This document shows, piece by piece, positions 16,636 through 25,012 of a stretch of 38,677 bases of DNA (position 1 is the first letter of the stretch; the number at the start of each line of letters is the position of its first letter). Both the position numbers and the translations under genes were made by a program. Below the pieces are notes generated by a model, which was given only the letters and a program-made list of their open reading frames with translations, ran no database searches and had not been told where the DNA came from. This stretch comes from an uncultured Bacteroidales bacterium (GTDB lineage: Bacteria > Bacteroidota > Bacteroidia > Bacteroidales > WCHB1-69), in the NCBI GenBank assembly GCA_937949745.1, contig CALECM010000122.1:1-38677 (forward strand), written 5' to 3'.

Positions 16636-17121
16636 ATGTTAGATAATATTTTAGGCATGGTCAAAAATACGGTCGGCAATATGATTTCCAATAATAATGC
16701 CGTACCCGAAGATAAAAAAGGACAAACGATCGATACGGCGACCCAGGCTATTGGAGACGGATTGAAGCAAAATTTAAATATGAATAACCTGTCAAGCCTT
16801 ACCAATTTATTCAAAGGAGGAGGGCAGGCATCCGGTTCTAATCCTATAGTATCGAGTATAACGAATAATGTAGTAAATGCCCTGATGCAGAAAGTGGGAT
16901 TGCCGCAAAGCACTTCCAACAGTCTGGCATCCGGTATTGTACCCGCTGTAATGAGTATGCTTTCCGGAAAAGCCAAAGATCCTAATGAGAAGGGTTTTGA
17001 TCTTCAATCCCTGATTTCTACTTTTTCCGGAGGCGGAAATACCGGTAATACCACGAATTCCGCCAATACGAACAATGCCGGCGGGATGTTGCAGGATCTC
17101 GGCAAACTATTCCATAAATAG
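16636..17121 (+). CDS. Stand-alone DUF937-like protein
   Basis: 161 residues, no signal peptide. Helical, Asn/Ser/Gly-rich: MLDNILGMVKNTVGNMISNN, QAIGDGLKQNLNMNNLSSL, SGIVPAVMSMLSGKA, then a low-complexity GGGNTGNTTNSANTNNAGG linker and a short helix QDLGKLFHK. It shares the repeated short hydrophobic helix style of DUF937/YidB-type proteins with its upstream neighbour, from which it is separated by 131 bp and a terminator. Function unknown; pairing suggests the two work in the same structure. Confidence 0.7.
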   Translation: MLDNILGMVKNTVGNMISNNNAVPEDKKGQTIDTATQAIGDGLKQNLNMNNLSSLTNLFKGGGQASGSNPIVSSITNNVVNALMQKVGLPQSTSNSLASGIVPAVMSMLSGKAKDPNEKGFDLQSLISTFSGGGNTGNTTNSANTNNAGGMLQDLGKLFHK

Positions 17122-17170
17122 AATACTTCTCGAAGGACTTTATCCCGGGAAAAGATTATGGATTTTCATA

Positions 17171-19291
17171 TCAGAATTTGGGATTCATGCCCAGGTTGTA
17201 CATGGTAAAGGCCCATCTGTCCGTGGTTTCCTCGATCACCTTGGAAGTGGGTTTGCCTGCTCCATGTCCCGCATCGGTTTCTATACGGATCAGGACCGGA
17301 TTTTTACCGGCGTCTTTTTCCTGTAATGTGGCAATAAATTTAAACGAATGTGCGGGCACCACACGGTCATCATGATCGGCAGTGGTAACCAGGGTTGCCG
17401 GATATGATACGCCTTCTTTGATATTATGTAAAGGAGAATAACCCTTTAAGTAAGCATACATTTCCGCAGATTCGTCACTGGTGCCGTAATCGCCGGCCCA
17501 GGCCCATCCGATGGTAAATTTATGGTATCTCAACATATCCAATACGCCAACCTGTGGAAGGGCGACTTTGAATAAATCGGGTCTTTGGGTCATACAGGCC
17601 CCGACGAGAAGTCCTCCGTTAGATCCCCCCAGGATCGCCAGTTTATCGGAGCTGGTATATTTATTTTCAATCAGCCATTCCGCCGCACTGATAAAATCAT
17701 CAAAAGTGTTCTGCTTTTGTAATTTAGTCCCGGCTTCATGCCATTCTTTTCCATATTCTCCGCCGCCGCGCAAATTAACCACCACATATACACCGCCATT
17801 ATCGATGAAAGGCATATTGGAAACACTGAATCCCGGGGTGAGGGAAATATTGAATCCGCCATAACCGTATAAAAGCAGCGGATTTTTGCCGTCTAACGGT
17901 ATTCCTTTACGATGAGTAACGAACATAGGGACCTCTTTGCCGTCTTTGCTTTTGAAGAAAATCTGTTTGGTTTCGTAATCTTCAGGATTGTAGGCCACAT
18001 CTACTTTGTGGAATATCTCCGAGGTGTTCCGGGCAACATCATATTTATATATGGTGGTGGGATAAGTATAGGAAGAAAAAGAATAGAATGCTTCGTTGTC
18101 ATTCTTATCGCCCGAGAAACCGCTTACAGTACCGATGGTCGGGAATTGTACCTCATGCATGAATGAACCGTCCTTATCATAAACCATTGCCATACTTTTG
18201 GCATCGCGCAGGTATGTGGTAATGATCTTTCCTCCTATATAAGAAGCGCTTCGCAGAACGGCATCGGTTTCAGGTACGAATTCCTGCCAATGGGTTTCCT
18301 CGGTCCGGAAAGGGTCGACTAAAATAAGCCTGTATCTGGGAGCTTTGTAATTGGTCATGACAAGTAGTTTGTCGTCAACCACGTCCACAACATCAAAATC
18401 GTAATCAAAATCGCCGTTAATTGTATGGAAAGCAGTGTTAGTCCCTTTGGCTTCTTTTACCATTAATCTGTTTCCGGATGTTCCCTGACTTGATGAGAGG
18501 AAAATGAATTTCCCGTCTTCGTCGGTTGCCACGGATACTGAAAGCTGCGGATTGCGGGGATCTTCAAAAAACAGTTTATCCTGGGATTGCGGTTCCCCGA
18601 TCTTATGGAAATAAACTTTATGGAATTCATTTTTGCCGGATAACTCCGAACCTTTTTCCGGAGCATCATAAGCGCTGTAAAAAAATCCGTCATCAAGCCA
18701 TGCTATACCGGAAAATTTAATCCAATGCAGATGGTCATCCAGCATTTTCCTGCTTTCGATATCCATGACCCGGATCTCATTCCAGTCGGAGCCGCCCGTC
18801 GAAGTTTTATAAGCCAGATATTTTCCGTCGTTTGATATGGAAATTCCCGATAGCGCTATTGTCCCGTCTTCCGAGAAAGTATTGGGGTCCAGCAGAACTT
18901 CCGGTTCTCCTTCCTCGCCTGTTTGCATATAAAGTACATACTGGTTTTGCAATCCGTCGTTTTTCATAAAAAACCGTCGATTTCCTTTTTTGGAAGGAGT
19001 CCCGTATTTTGGAAAATCCCATATCCTTGTAAATTCCTGGTAAAGTGATTCCCTGAAAGGGATGGTCGCCATGTATTGATCCGTAACCGCATTTTGCTCC
19101 TTTACCCATTCCTTCACATCTGCCGCGGTATCATTTTCCAGCCATCTGTATGGATCGGGCACCGTATCACCGAAATAAACATCGCTTACATCCGACTTCT
19201 TGCTATCCGGATAAGTCCAGGTTTTTACTTCTTTTTTACAACTTGCCATCACGAATAGAATTACCGGTAATATTAGTAACAGATTTTTCAT
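17171..19291 (-). CDS. Prolyl oligopeptidase family serine peptidase (S9A), lipoprotein
   Basis: Cleaves short peptides after proline. 706 residues, the usual length. Residues 1-18 are a lipoprotein signal (lipobox MAS-C, Cys18), so the enzyme is probably anchored in the envelope. An N-terminal seven-bladed propeller (YPDSKKSDVSDVYFGDTVPDPYRWLE start) is followed by the alpha/beta-hydrolase domain: LLLYGYGGFNISLTP, NLRGGGEYGKEWHEAG, GGSNGGLLVGA (nucleophile Ser near 557), DHDDRVVPAHSFK (Asp near 641) and DAGHGAGKP (His near 676). All three catalytic residues are present. It begins 11 bp after the CPBP protease gene and is probably co-transcribed with it; it converges with the DUF937 gene, 49 bp apart. 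Confidence 0.95.
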   Translation of the reverse strand: MKNLLLILPVILFVMASCKKEVKTWTYPDSKKSDVSDVYFGDTVPDPYRWLENDTAADVKEWVKEQNAVTDQYMATIPFRESLYQEFTRIWDFPKYGTPSKKGNRRFFMKNDGLQNQYVLYMQTGEEGEPEVLLDPNTFSEDGTIALSGISISNDGKYLAYKTSTGGSDWNEIRVMDIESRKMLDDHLHWIKFSGIAWLDDGFFYSAYDAPEKGSELSGKNEFHKVYFHKIGEPQSQDKLFFEDPRNPQLSVSVATDEDGKFIFLSSSQGTSGNRLMVKEAKGTNTAFHTINGDFDYDFDVVDVVDDKLLVMTNYKAPRYRLILVDPFRTEETHWQEFVPETDAVLRSASYIGGKIITTYLRDAKSMAMVYDKDGSFMHEVQFPTIGTVSGFSGDKNDNEAFYSFSSYTYPTTIYKYDVARNTSEIFHKVDVAYNPEDYETKQIFFKSKDGKEVPMFVTHRKGIPLDGKNPLLLYGYGGFNISLTPGFSVSNMPFIDNGGVYVVVNLRGGGEYGKEWHEAGTKLQKQNTFDDFISAAEWLIENKYTSSDKLAILGGSNGGLLVGACMTQRPDLFKVALPQVGVLDMLRYHKFTIGWAWAGDYGTSDESAEMYAYLKGYSPLHNIKEGVSYPATLVTTADHDDRVVPAHSFKFIATLQEKDAGKNPVLIRIETDAGHGAGKPTSKVIEETTDRWAFTMYNLGMNPKF

Positions 19292-19302
19292 AATTGATTA
19301 TT

Positions 19303-20499
19303 TTATTGATATTTAACATATATTAATTCAACAGTTTTAAGCCCCTTGTCGGCCAATTTTATACCATATCTTTCCTGTAATGTTTTACGGGCAATTTCAA
19401 AATTATCTTCCCCGCTTCCTCCTATATAAATATCCGTATTTCCATAAAGATTCACCAGCGAATCTCCGATTTCCACCTGTTCCCCGTAATGACGGGCAAA
19501 TGTCTGGGAGAGGCTTAATAATGGAAAACTATACCTGTATTGTGCGATAGAATCTTTATCGGAATTAAACTTTGCGATATCTTTAATTTCAACCCCGTAA
19601 AGAGGTTTTTCCACCATTTCGGAAGAGATCTTTATATTAAAACTGTCGATCAGAATACGGCAAAGATCATCCAGGTTGACGGGAAGACTGTCCGTAGAGG
19701 ATACTTTTACATTATAATAAGCCATCACAGTGGGGATTTCCTTAACGATAGTGTTCGGATTATTAGAGAGGATATCCACAATAAGGTTCGGGATCGTCGT
19801 ACGCGGGTATTCGATATCCGGATATAACGTATAAATTAAAGTATTAGAATTGTCGCGGTCAAAAATGGAAACTTTGGAAATCCGGATGTCCATATTGTTT
19901 TCCACCCAATGAAAATGATCTCCCGGTATAGGACTTTGGAAAATCATCAGGGCGAAAGCAATTGAATTGTTCAAAACGTGAACCAGAATCGACAGCCAAA
20001 GCTTACCGGTCTTATAAGCCAGGTAACCCAGTAAGAGTCCGATGGAAAGGTAACACGGGAAGGAAATAAAGAAATTACGCAGCGAATCCCAATTGCCGTA
20101 ATGGGCAAGAGCGAAAAATATACTCGACAAGATCAGCAGGATAATTTTCCGGCGTTTTTCATTTTTTTCCAGAAACCATGGATAGAAAATGATTGCGATA
20201 CAAATAATTCCATAATAACTGAAAGTGGCAATCATGAAAAAAGAAAAAAGGACAAATGTGATGATTTTCCCGGCTAAACTTTTAAATACCCATCCGCGGA
20301 AAGAGAATTCTTCCAGTACCGGCGCTATCAGGCATCCTATTGCCAACATTAATACGGGAGATGCGGACATAAAAGATTGAAAAATACCGTTGGTATCCTC
20401 AATATCCAAAAAAGTTATGATTACCTGGGATATGATCCAGAACCCAATTAATATCCATAGTACTTTGTCCTTGAAAAAACGGGTAAAACTATTCATCAT
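19303..20499 (-). CDS. CPBP intramembrane protease with a C-terminal extramembrane domain
   Basis: 398 residues. Residues 1-195 are a polytopic CPBP (CAAX protease and bacteriocin-processing) domain: motif 1 APVLEEFSFRGWVF (Glu63, Glu64, Arg68), motif 2 FALAHYGNWDSLRNFF (His about 134) and motif 3 LWLSILVHVLNNSIAF (His about 174). Residues 200-398 form an extra soluble part with two segments of similar style (LCRILIDSFNIKIS and TLQERYGIKLADKGLKTVEL). These faintly resemble DUF3738-type domains; this is a guess. Most CPBP proteins lack such a tail. First gene of a two-gene unit with the prolyl oligopeptidase. Confidence 0.82.
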   Translation of the reverse strand: MMNSFTRFFKDKVLWILIGFWIISQVIITFLDIEDTNGIFQSFMSASPVLMLAIGCLIAPVLEEFSFRGWVFKSLAGKIITFVLFSFFMIATFSYYGIICIAIIFYPWFLEKNEKRRKIILLILSSIFFALAHYGNWDSLRNFFISFPCYLSIGLLLGYLAYKTGKLWLSILVHVLNNSIAFALMIFQSPIPGDHFHWVENNMDIRISKVSIFDRDNSNTLIYTLYPDIEYPRTTIPNLIVDILSNNPNTIVKEIPTVMAYYNVKVSSTDSLPVNLDDLCRILIDSFNIKISSEMVEKPLYGVEIKDIAKFNSDKDSIAQYRYSFPLLSLSQTFARHYGEQVEIGDSLVNLYGNTDIYIGGSGEDNFEIARKTLQERYGIKLADKGLKTVELIYVKYQ

Positions 20500-20519
20500 A
20501 CTTGCATTGGTTTGGATGG

Positions 20520-20527
20520 CAAATATA
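20520..20527 (-). promoter_or_regulatory. -7 box for the CPBP-prolyl oligopeptidase unit
   Basis: TATATTTG on the minus strand, an exact TAnnTTTG match, 21 bp upstream of the CPBP start. No -33 element was found at normal spacing. Confidence 0.5.
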
Positions 20528-20619
20528 GAAATTATTTAAACAGTTATGGGATTTGTGGTCTGGGGATAATATTACAGAGAATATCTCCGTTATAATAGTG
20601 CAATTATAATTTACTAGCA

Positions 20620-20844
20620 ATGAATTCTTTAGTAACCATAGCCACTTTCATTTATCCTCATGAAGCTTCTATCGCGAAAACACAGCTGGAAGAAGAAAAT
20701 ATCGAAGTATTTCTGCAGGATGAGATTACCAATCAATTATATGGTTTTACTTTATCCGCTATCGGCGGGATTAAACTGGATGTCAGGAATGAAGATGCCG
20801 ACAGGGCTATCGATATATTGAAAAAACATTCCCTTATTGAATAA
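20620..20844 (+). CDS. DUF2007-type small protein
   Basis: 74 residues. The fold signature TIATFIYPHEASIAKTQLEEENIEVFLQDE...IGGIKLDVRNEDADRAIDILKK is that of DUF2007 (putative signal-transducing, beta-alpha-beta, related to PII-like folds). Function unknown. Divergent from the CPBP gene, 120 bp apart, and followed by 186 bp before the convergent CDGSH gene. Confidence 0.8.
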   Translation: MNSLVTIATFIYPHEASIAKTQLEEENIEVFLQDEITNQLYGFTLSAIGGIKLDVRNEDADRAIDILKKHSLIE

Positions 20845-21005
20845 GGGAAGTTCATTTACAAATTTATCTGGTTAAAATTTGTCTGATTTATGGTGGATAG
20901 GATACTATGTATCCACGAAACTCCTGTGAAAGATAAGTCCCATACATTCCTTGCGTAATATAAAGAGGCCATCCATGCTTGGACAGCCCCTGCAAAATAT
21001 ATAGA

Positions 21006-21023
21006 CTCCATGTTTATATGGAG
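21006..21023 (-). terminator. Stem-loop just after the CDGSH gene
   Basis: CTCCAT/ATGGAG with a 6-nt loop, 8 bp beyond the CDGSH stop. AT-rich sequence follows on the minus strand but no long T-run, so termination strength is doubtful. Confidence 0.4.
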
Positions 21024-21030
21024 GGAGAAG

Positions 21031-21699
21031 TTAGTCCAGATGATTTCCGTCACAAAATGGTTTATTCGTGGATTTTCCGCAACGGCATAAGGTTACCCTG
21101 TTACGGACAGGGTAGGGGTTTCCGTTGGCATCCTCGATTTCAATTCCTCCTTTTATCCACAACGGTCCATGTTTGGCTTTGGGTGTATCTTCCAGCACGC
21201 TGATTTCCTGTTGCAATTCCGGTTCAATTCTGATGCCCTCTTTGGTAACTGCAGTAAGCCGTCCGCTGGGACAATTCTTACATTGATCGATTGCGATCTC
21301 TTTTTCATTTTCGGTCGTAGCCTGCTCCACTAATTTCCAGGTAGTACCGTGGGTATCGCAAAACCGTGCGCGGGCGCAAAGCTCTTCAGCATCCATCAGG
21401 TCGAGCATTTTACCTGGAATCGTTTTGGCCATTTGATCATAACTCGCATGGGAAGCGGTTTCTTTTCCTTCAAAATGTACGGCTTCATGGGAACTGTCGC
21501 AAAACGGTTTGGTATGGCTTTCTCCGCAACGGCACAGGGCACAGGTTTCCTGGTCAAGGTAATCCTGTATTTTTTGATATCCGACCGGAAATCCTTTTTC
21601 TCCTGCGATAAACCCAAACTGGTTAACCGGAATATTTCCTTCCACAATATAAGGCCCCTCTTCCGAGACCCGGATTTTTTTACCTGTTTCGTCTGCCAT
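21031..21699 (-). CDS. CDGSH iron-sulfur protein with two CDGSH motifs and a central Cys-rich domain
   Basis: 222 residues, cytoplasmic. The first CDGSH site is CRCGESHTKPFCDSSH (Cys56, Cys58, Cys67, His71). The second is CRCGKSTNKPFCDGNH (Cys205, Cys207, Cys216, His220). Both have the 3Cys-1His ligands for a [2Fe-2S] cluster. The middle (about 95-160) has ELCARARFCDTHGTTWKL and DQCKNCPSG, a cysteine-bearing segment of the DUF1271-like ferredoxin type sometimes seen between CDGSH units. Family members are redox or cluster-transfer proteins; partner unknown. Monocistronic, divergent from rocD. Confidence 0.88.
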   Translation of the reverse strand: MADETGKKIRVSEEGPYIVEGNIPVNQFGFIAGEKGFPVGYQKIQDYLDQETCALCRCGESHTKPFCDSSHEAVHFEGKETASHASYDQMAKTIPGKMLDLMDAEELCARARFCDTHGTTWKLVEQATTENEKEIAIDQCKNCPSGRLTAVTKEGIRIEPELQQEISVLEDTPKAKHGPLWIKGGIEIEDANGNPYPVRNRVTLCRCGKSTNKPFCDGNHLD

Positions 21700-21908
21700 G
21701 ATGCTCTCTTAAAATATTATTTACCAAAAACAAACACATCATGTTTTTGTTTAAGGCATTTTGGAGCAATTCTTACCGGAAATATTTTATTTTACCATTT
21801 CCTAAAAATTTAAATTAGAAAAATCAATCTCGTTATACGGAATGATGACAAATTATCTGCCATAACAATAAGAGTAATGAAATATTCTGTGTAATAAAAA
21901 ATAAACTT

Positions 21909-21940
21909 TTGGCGGTGATAATAAAAAAAGTATATATTTG
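21909..21940 (+). promoter_or_regulatory. Promoter of the ornithine aminotransferase gene
   Basis: -33 TTG at 21909-21911 and -7 TATATTTG at 21933-21940, separated by 21 bp: a full Bacteroidota-type promoter, the best in the window. The -7 box ends 44 bp before the start codon. Confidence 0.7.
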
Positions 21941-21984
21941 TAGCCATGATCGAAATTGATTAATCATTTAAATATAAAAAAGTT

Positions 21985-23211
21985 ATGATTGAAGAAATTA
22001 CAAGCAGCCAGCAAGCTATCGAGCTGGAAGATAAATATGGCGCGCACAATTACCATCCGTTGGAAGTAGTGCTCTCCAAAGCTAAAGGACCTTATATGTG
22101 GGATGTTGAAGGGAAAAAATATTTTGATTTCCTTTCCGCATATTCTTCGGTAAACCAGGGCCATTGTCATCCGCACATTATTGGGGCCATGATCGATCAG
22201 GCACAAAAACTGACCCTTACCTCACGGGCATTTTACAACGATTGCCTGGGGGTATATGAAAAATATGTCACCGAATATTTCGGATATGATAAAGTTTTAC
22301 CGATGAACTCGGGTGCGGAAGCCGACGAAACCGCGTTAAAACTTTGCCGTAAATGGGCTTACATGAAAAAGGGACTTCCTGAAAACCAGGCCAAAATCAT
22401 CGTATGCGACGGTAATTTCCATGGCAGGACGATCACCATTATTTCCATGTCTACCGATCCTGAATCTTATGGCGGATTCGGTCCTTTCACTCCCGGATTC
22501 ATTAAAGTGCCGTATAACGATATTCCTGCGCTTAAAAAAGCACTTGAAGATCCCAATGTGGCAGGTTTTCTCGTAGAACCGATTCAGGGTGAAGCCGGTG
22601 TATATGTACCGGAAGATGGTTATCTGAAAAAAGCATACGACCTTTGTAAAGAAAAGAATGTACTGTTTATAGCGGATGAAGTGCAGACCGGTATAGCCCG
22701 TACGGGTAAAATGTTAGCCTGTGACCATGAAGGCGTAAGGCCCGATGTGCTTATCCTAGGAAAAGCGTTATCAGGAGGTGTGATGCCTGTTTCCGCCGTA
22801 TTGGCCGATGACGAGATCATGCTCTGTATCAAACCCGGCGAACACGGATCTACTTTCGGGGGAAATCCCGTTGCCTGTCGCGTAGCGATTGCCGCTTTGG
22901 AAGTGGTGAAAGATGAAAACCTCGTGGAGAAAGCCGAATATCTCGGTAAAATTTTCCGCCAGGAAATGTCGGACTTCAAAAGCGATATGATTGAACTCGT
23001 TCGCGGAAAAGGTTTATTAAATGCTATCGTTATCAAACCCAAGAACGGTAAAGAAGCATGGGATGTATGTGTGAAAATGAAAGAAATGGGTGTACTGGCA
23101 AAACCAACCCATCAGCATATTATCCGTTTTGCGCCGCCATTGGTGATCACGGAAGAAGAACTTAGGGAAGCTATTGAAATTATTAAAAAAGCAATTGCTT
23201 CTTTTGAATAA
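21985..23211 (+). CDS. rocD: Ornithine--oxo-acid aminotransferase
   Basis: PLP enzyme converting ornithine and 2-oxoglutarate to glutamate semialdehyde and glutamate, linking arginine and proline metabolism. 408 residues, normal for class III aminotransferases. NYHPLEVVLSKAKGPYMWDVEG, MNSGAEADETALK (PLP phosphate contact), DGNFHGRT, IADEVQTGIARTGKM (Asp contacting PLP) and LILGKALSGG with the Schiff-base Lys260. The ornithine aminotransferase signature YGAHNYHPL at the N-terminus separates it from acetylornithine aminotransferase. Monocistronic, with its own promoter and terminator. Confidence 0.93.
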   Translation: MIEEITSSQQAIELEDKYGAHNYHPLEVVLSKAKGPYMWDVEGKKYFDFLSAYSSVNQGHCHPHIIGAMIDQAQKLTLTSRAFYNDCLGVYEKYVTEYFGYDKVLPMNSGAEADETALKLCRKWAYMKKGLPENQAKIIVCDGNFHGRTITIISMSTDPESYGGFGPFTPGFIKVPYNDIPALKKALEDPNVAGFLVEPIQGEAGVYVPEDGYLKKAYDLCKEKNVLFIADEVQTGIARTGKMLACDHEGVRPDVLILGKALSGGVMPVSAVLADDEIMLCIKPGEHGSTFGGNPVACRVAIAALEVVKDENLVEKAEYLGKIFRQEMSDFKSDMIELVRGKGLLNAIVIKPKNGKEAWDVCVKMKEMGVLAKPTHQHIIRFAPPLVITEEELREAIEIIKKAIASFE

Positions 23212-23214
23212 AAG

Positions 23215-23241
23215 AAAAGGGGGGGTAATTCCCCCTTTTTT
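23215..23241 (+). terminator. Intrinsic terminator of rocD
   Basis: A-run plus G-run (AAAAGGGGGGG) pairs with CCCCCTTTTTT around TAATT, immediately after the rocD stop codon. Confidence 0.9.
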
Positions 23242-23273
23242 ATATACCTGTAAAATTATTATTATTTGTTACT

Positions 23274-23978
23274 ATGGCCGCCCCGTTATATCTTATTCCC
23301 GCTCCCTTGGGCGAAACGGATTTTTCCACGATATTCCCAGCTTTTAATTTGGAGATTATCAACTCTATCCGGTATTATATCGTGGAAGAGTTGAGAACCG
23401 CACGTCGCTTGCTTAGGAAAATGGATATTCTTTCTCCCATCGACCAGTTGGAATTCTTCCTTTTGAACGAGCATTCTAAAAATATAAATTTCACAGAATA
23501 TTTACAGCCCTGTCTCGATAATAATCCCATGGGACTCTTATCGGAGGCGGGAACCCCCTGTATCGCCGATCCCGGCAGCAAAGTTGTGGCCCGGGCACAC
23601 CAGTTGGATATCGAAGTGATACCTTTGGTGGGACCCAGTTCCATTTTACTTTCTCTTATGGCGTCGGGTTTCAATGGCCAGAATTTCGCTTTTAACGGTT
23701 ATCTTCCGGTGGAACGAGATAAACGGGAATCCCAGTTATGCTTCTATGAATCGTTGATGAAAAAAAACGGGCAAACGCAGATCTTTATAGAAACGCCGTA
23801 CCGTAACAATCATCTACTGGATTCCATTAAGAACGTGTGTGCTCCGGAAACCCGGTTGTGTGTGGCCTGGAACATGGCGACGCCCGGTCAAACCGTCGTG
23901 AGCCAGTCCGTATCGAAATGGAGGAAAGCCAACTATGATCTTCATAAGCAACCGGCCGTATTTTTATTAGGAAGATAA
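23274..23978 (+). CDS. RsmI-like SAM-dependent (tetrapyrrole-methylase fold) methyltransferase
   Basis: 234 residues, shorter than RsmI (about 280). LYLIPAPLGE at the N-terminus and LLSEAGTPCIADPGS (residues 88-102) correspond to the RsmI SAM-binding loop (S-D-A-G-T-P). VGPSSILLSLMASGFNGQNFAFNGYLP and QIFIETPYRNNHLL continue the fold. RsmI 2'-O-methylates C1402 of 16S rRNA; Bacteroidota often carry both RsmI and this shorter paralogue, so the rRNA target is not certain and I give no symbol. It ends 9 bp before the CPBP gene, an operon-like spacing. Confidence 0.8.
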   Translation: MAAPLYLIPAPLGETDFSTIFPAFNLEIINSIRYYIVEELRTARRLLRKMDILSPIDQLEFFLLNEHSKNINFTEYLQPCLDNNPMGLLSEAGTPCIADPGSKVVARAHQLDIEVIPLVGPSSILLSLMASGFNGQNFAFNGYLPVERDKRESQLCFYESLMKKNGQTQIFIETPYRNNHLLDSIKNVCAPETRLCVAWNMATPGQTVVSQSVSKWRKANYDLHKQPAVFLLGR

Positions 23979-23987
23979 ACATATCAT

Positions 23988-24887
23988 ATGAATAATATCC
24001 ATTTTGAAAAACCTCCTTTTTTCTATGGAAAACCTCCTTTTATCCAAATTATCTTTTTATTGCTGTTTACTGTAGGAGGGGCTTTCATATTTTCCGCTTT
24101 GGGACAATTATTGTCGACCTGGATATGGGGAGAGGAATTATATACGATGCCCGTCGGTTATCTCAGGCTCGTATCGATATTGTCAGCCATAGGAACGTTT
24201 CTCGTTCCGGCCCTTCTTTTCTCATATTGTTCAGACAATAGATGGTTAAGCTTTAGTAAAGCGGATCATTTGCCCGGAGGGAAAATGGCCATTGGCGTAA
24301 TCATTCTTTCGATCGTCATTATTCCCATAGTGGGATTCCTGGCTTATTATAACGAACTTATCCGGTTGCCGGAAATATTTTCCAACCTGGAGGCATGGAT
24401 GAAAGCAATGGAAGAATCCGCCGCCGGGACTTTGGAAATCCTTACCGCAGACCGTACTATTCCGGGATTATTGATAAGTCTTGTTGTGATGGCTTTATTG
24501 CCGGCTATCGCGGAAGAGTTTTTTTTCCGGGGCACGATACAGCCTCTTTTACAAAAATGGATTAAAAACAGCCATGCGGCGATATGGATCACCGCCTTTA
24601 TTTTCAGCGCTATCCATTTACAGTTTTATGGGTTTATCCCCCGTTTTTTACTGGGTGCGTATCTGGGTTACCTTTTCGTGTGGAGCGGATCTATATGGCT
24701 GCCGGCATTGGCCCACTTCATGCATAATGCCATCTCGGTAACAGGCGATTATATCCTGACCCGTAACAATATTGAAATGGAAGATATCACTCCTATGGAT
24801 ATTCCGGGGTATTTCCTTGTGGTGATAATCTGTATCTTCATATTTATTCCCGGAATATATTATCTTCATAAAAATGCCAAAAATTAA
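23988..24887 (+). CDS. CPBP family intramembrane metalloprotease
   Basis: 299 residues, about seven or eight membrane helices. CPBP motifs: LLPAIAEEFFFRGTIQPLL (Glu-Glu-x3-Arg, Glu near 174), FIFSAIHLQFYGFIPRFLLG (His near 205) and WLPALAHFMHNAISV (His near 239). The catalytic residues are all present. The cytoplasmic N-terminus (about 20 residues, Phe/Pro-rich) has no motif. Bacterial members are often of unknown substrate; some process peptides or give self-immunity to bacteriocins. Co-transcribed with the RsmI-like methyltransferase, which does not suggest a shared pathway. Confidence 0.88.
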   Translation: MNNIHFEKPPFFYGKPPFIQIIFLLLFTVGGAFIFSALGQLLSTWIWGEELYTMPVGYLRLVSILSAIGTFLVPALLFSYCSDNRWLSFSKADHLPGGKMAIGVIILSIVIIPIVGFLAYYNELIRLPEIFSNLEAWMKAMEESAAGTLEILTADRTIPGLLISLVVMALLPAIAEEFFFRGTIQPLLQKWIKNSHAAIWITAFIFSAIHLQFYGFIPRFLLGAYLGYLFVWSGSIWLPALAHFMHNAISVTGDYILTRNNIEMEDITPMDIPGYFLVVIICIFIFIPGIYYLHKNAKN

Positions 24888-24912
24888 ATTACAATTTATT
24901 GTAATTTTTTTT
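24886..24912 (+). terminator. Terminator after the CPBP gene
   Basis: AAATTACAA (24886-24894), loop TTTA, TTGTAATTT (24899-24907) followed by more T; a 9-bp AT-rich stem overlapping the CPBP stop codon region. Confidence 0.75.
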
Positions 24913-25012
24913 TAAAGGTATCCCGTATTATTTTTTTTTGTATGATTGCATTATCATTTTTTAGTAAATGATCCGTAATTATTCACCATTTTATTTATCA
25001 AAATTTTAAACT

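Noticed and set aside
23274..23978. rsmI proper
   Set aside because: The SAM loop fits, but the protein is about 45 residues short of RsmI and Bacteroidota have a distinct paralogue of this length; no symbol given.
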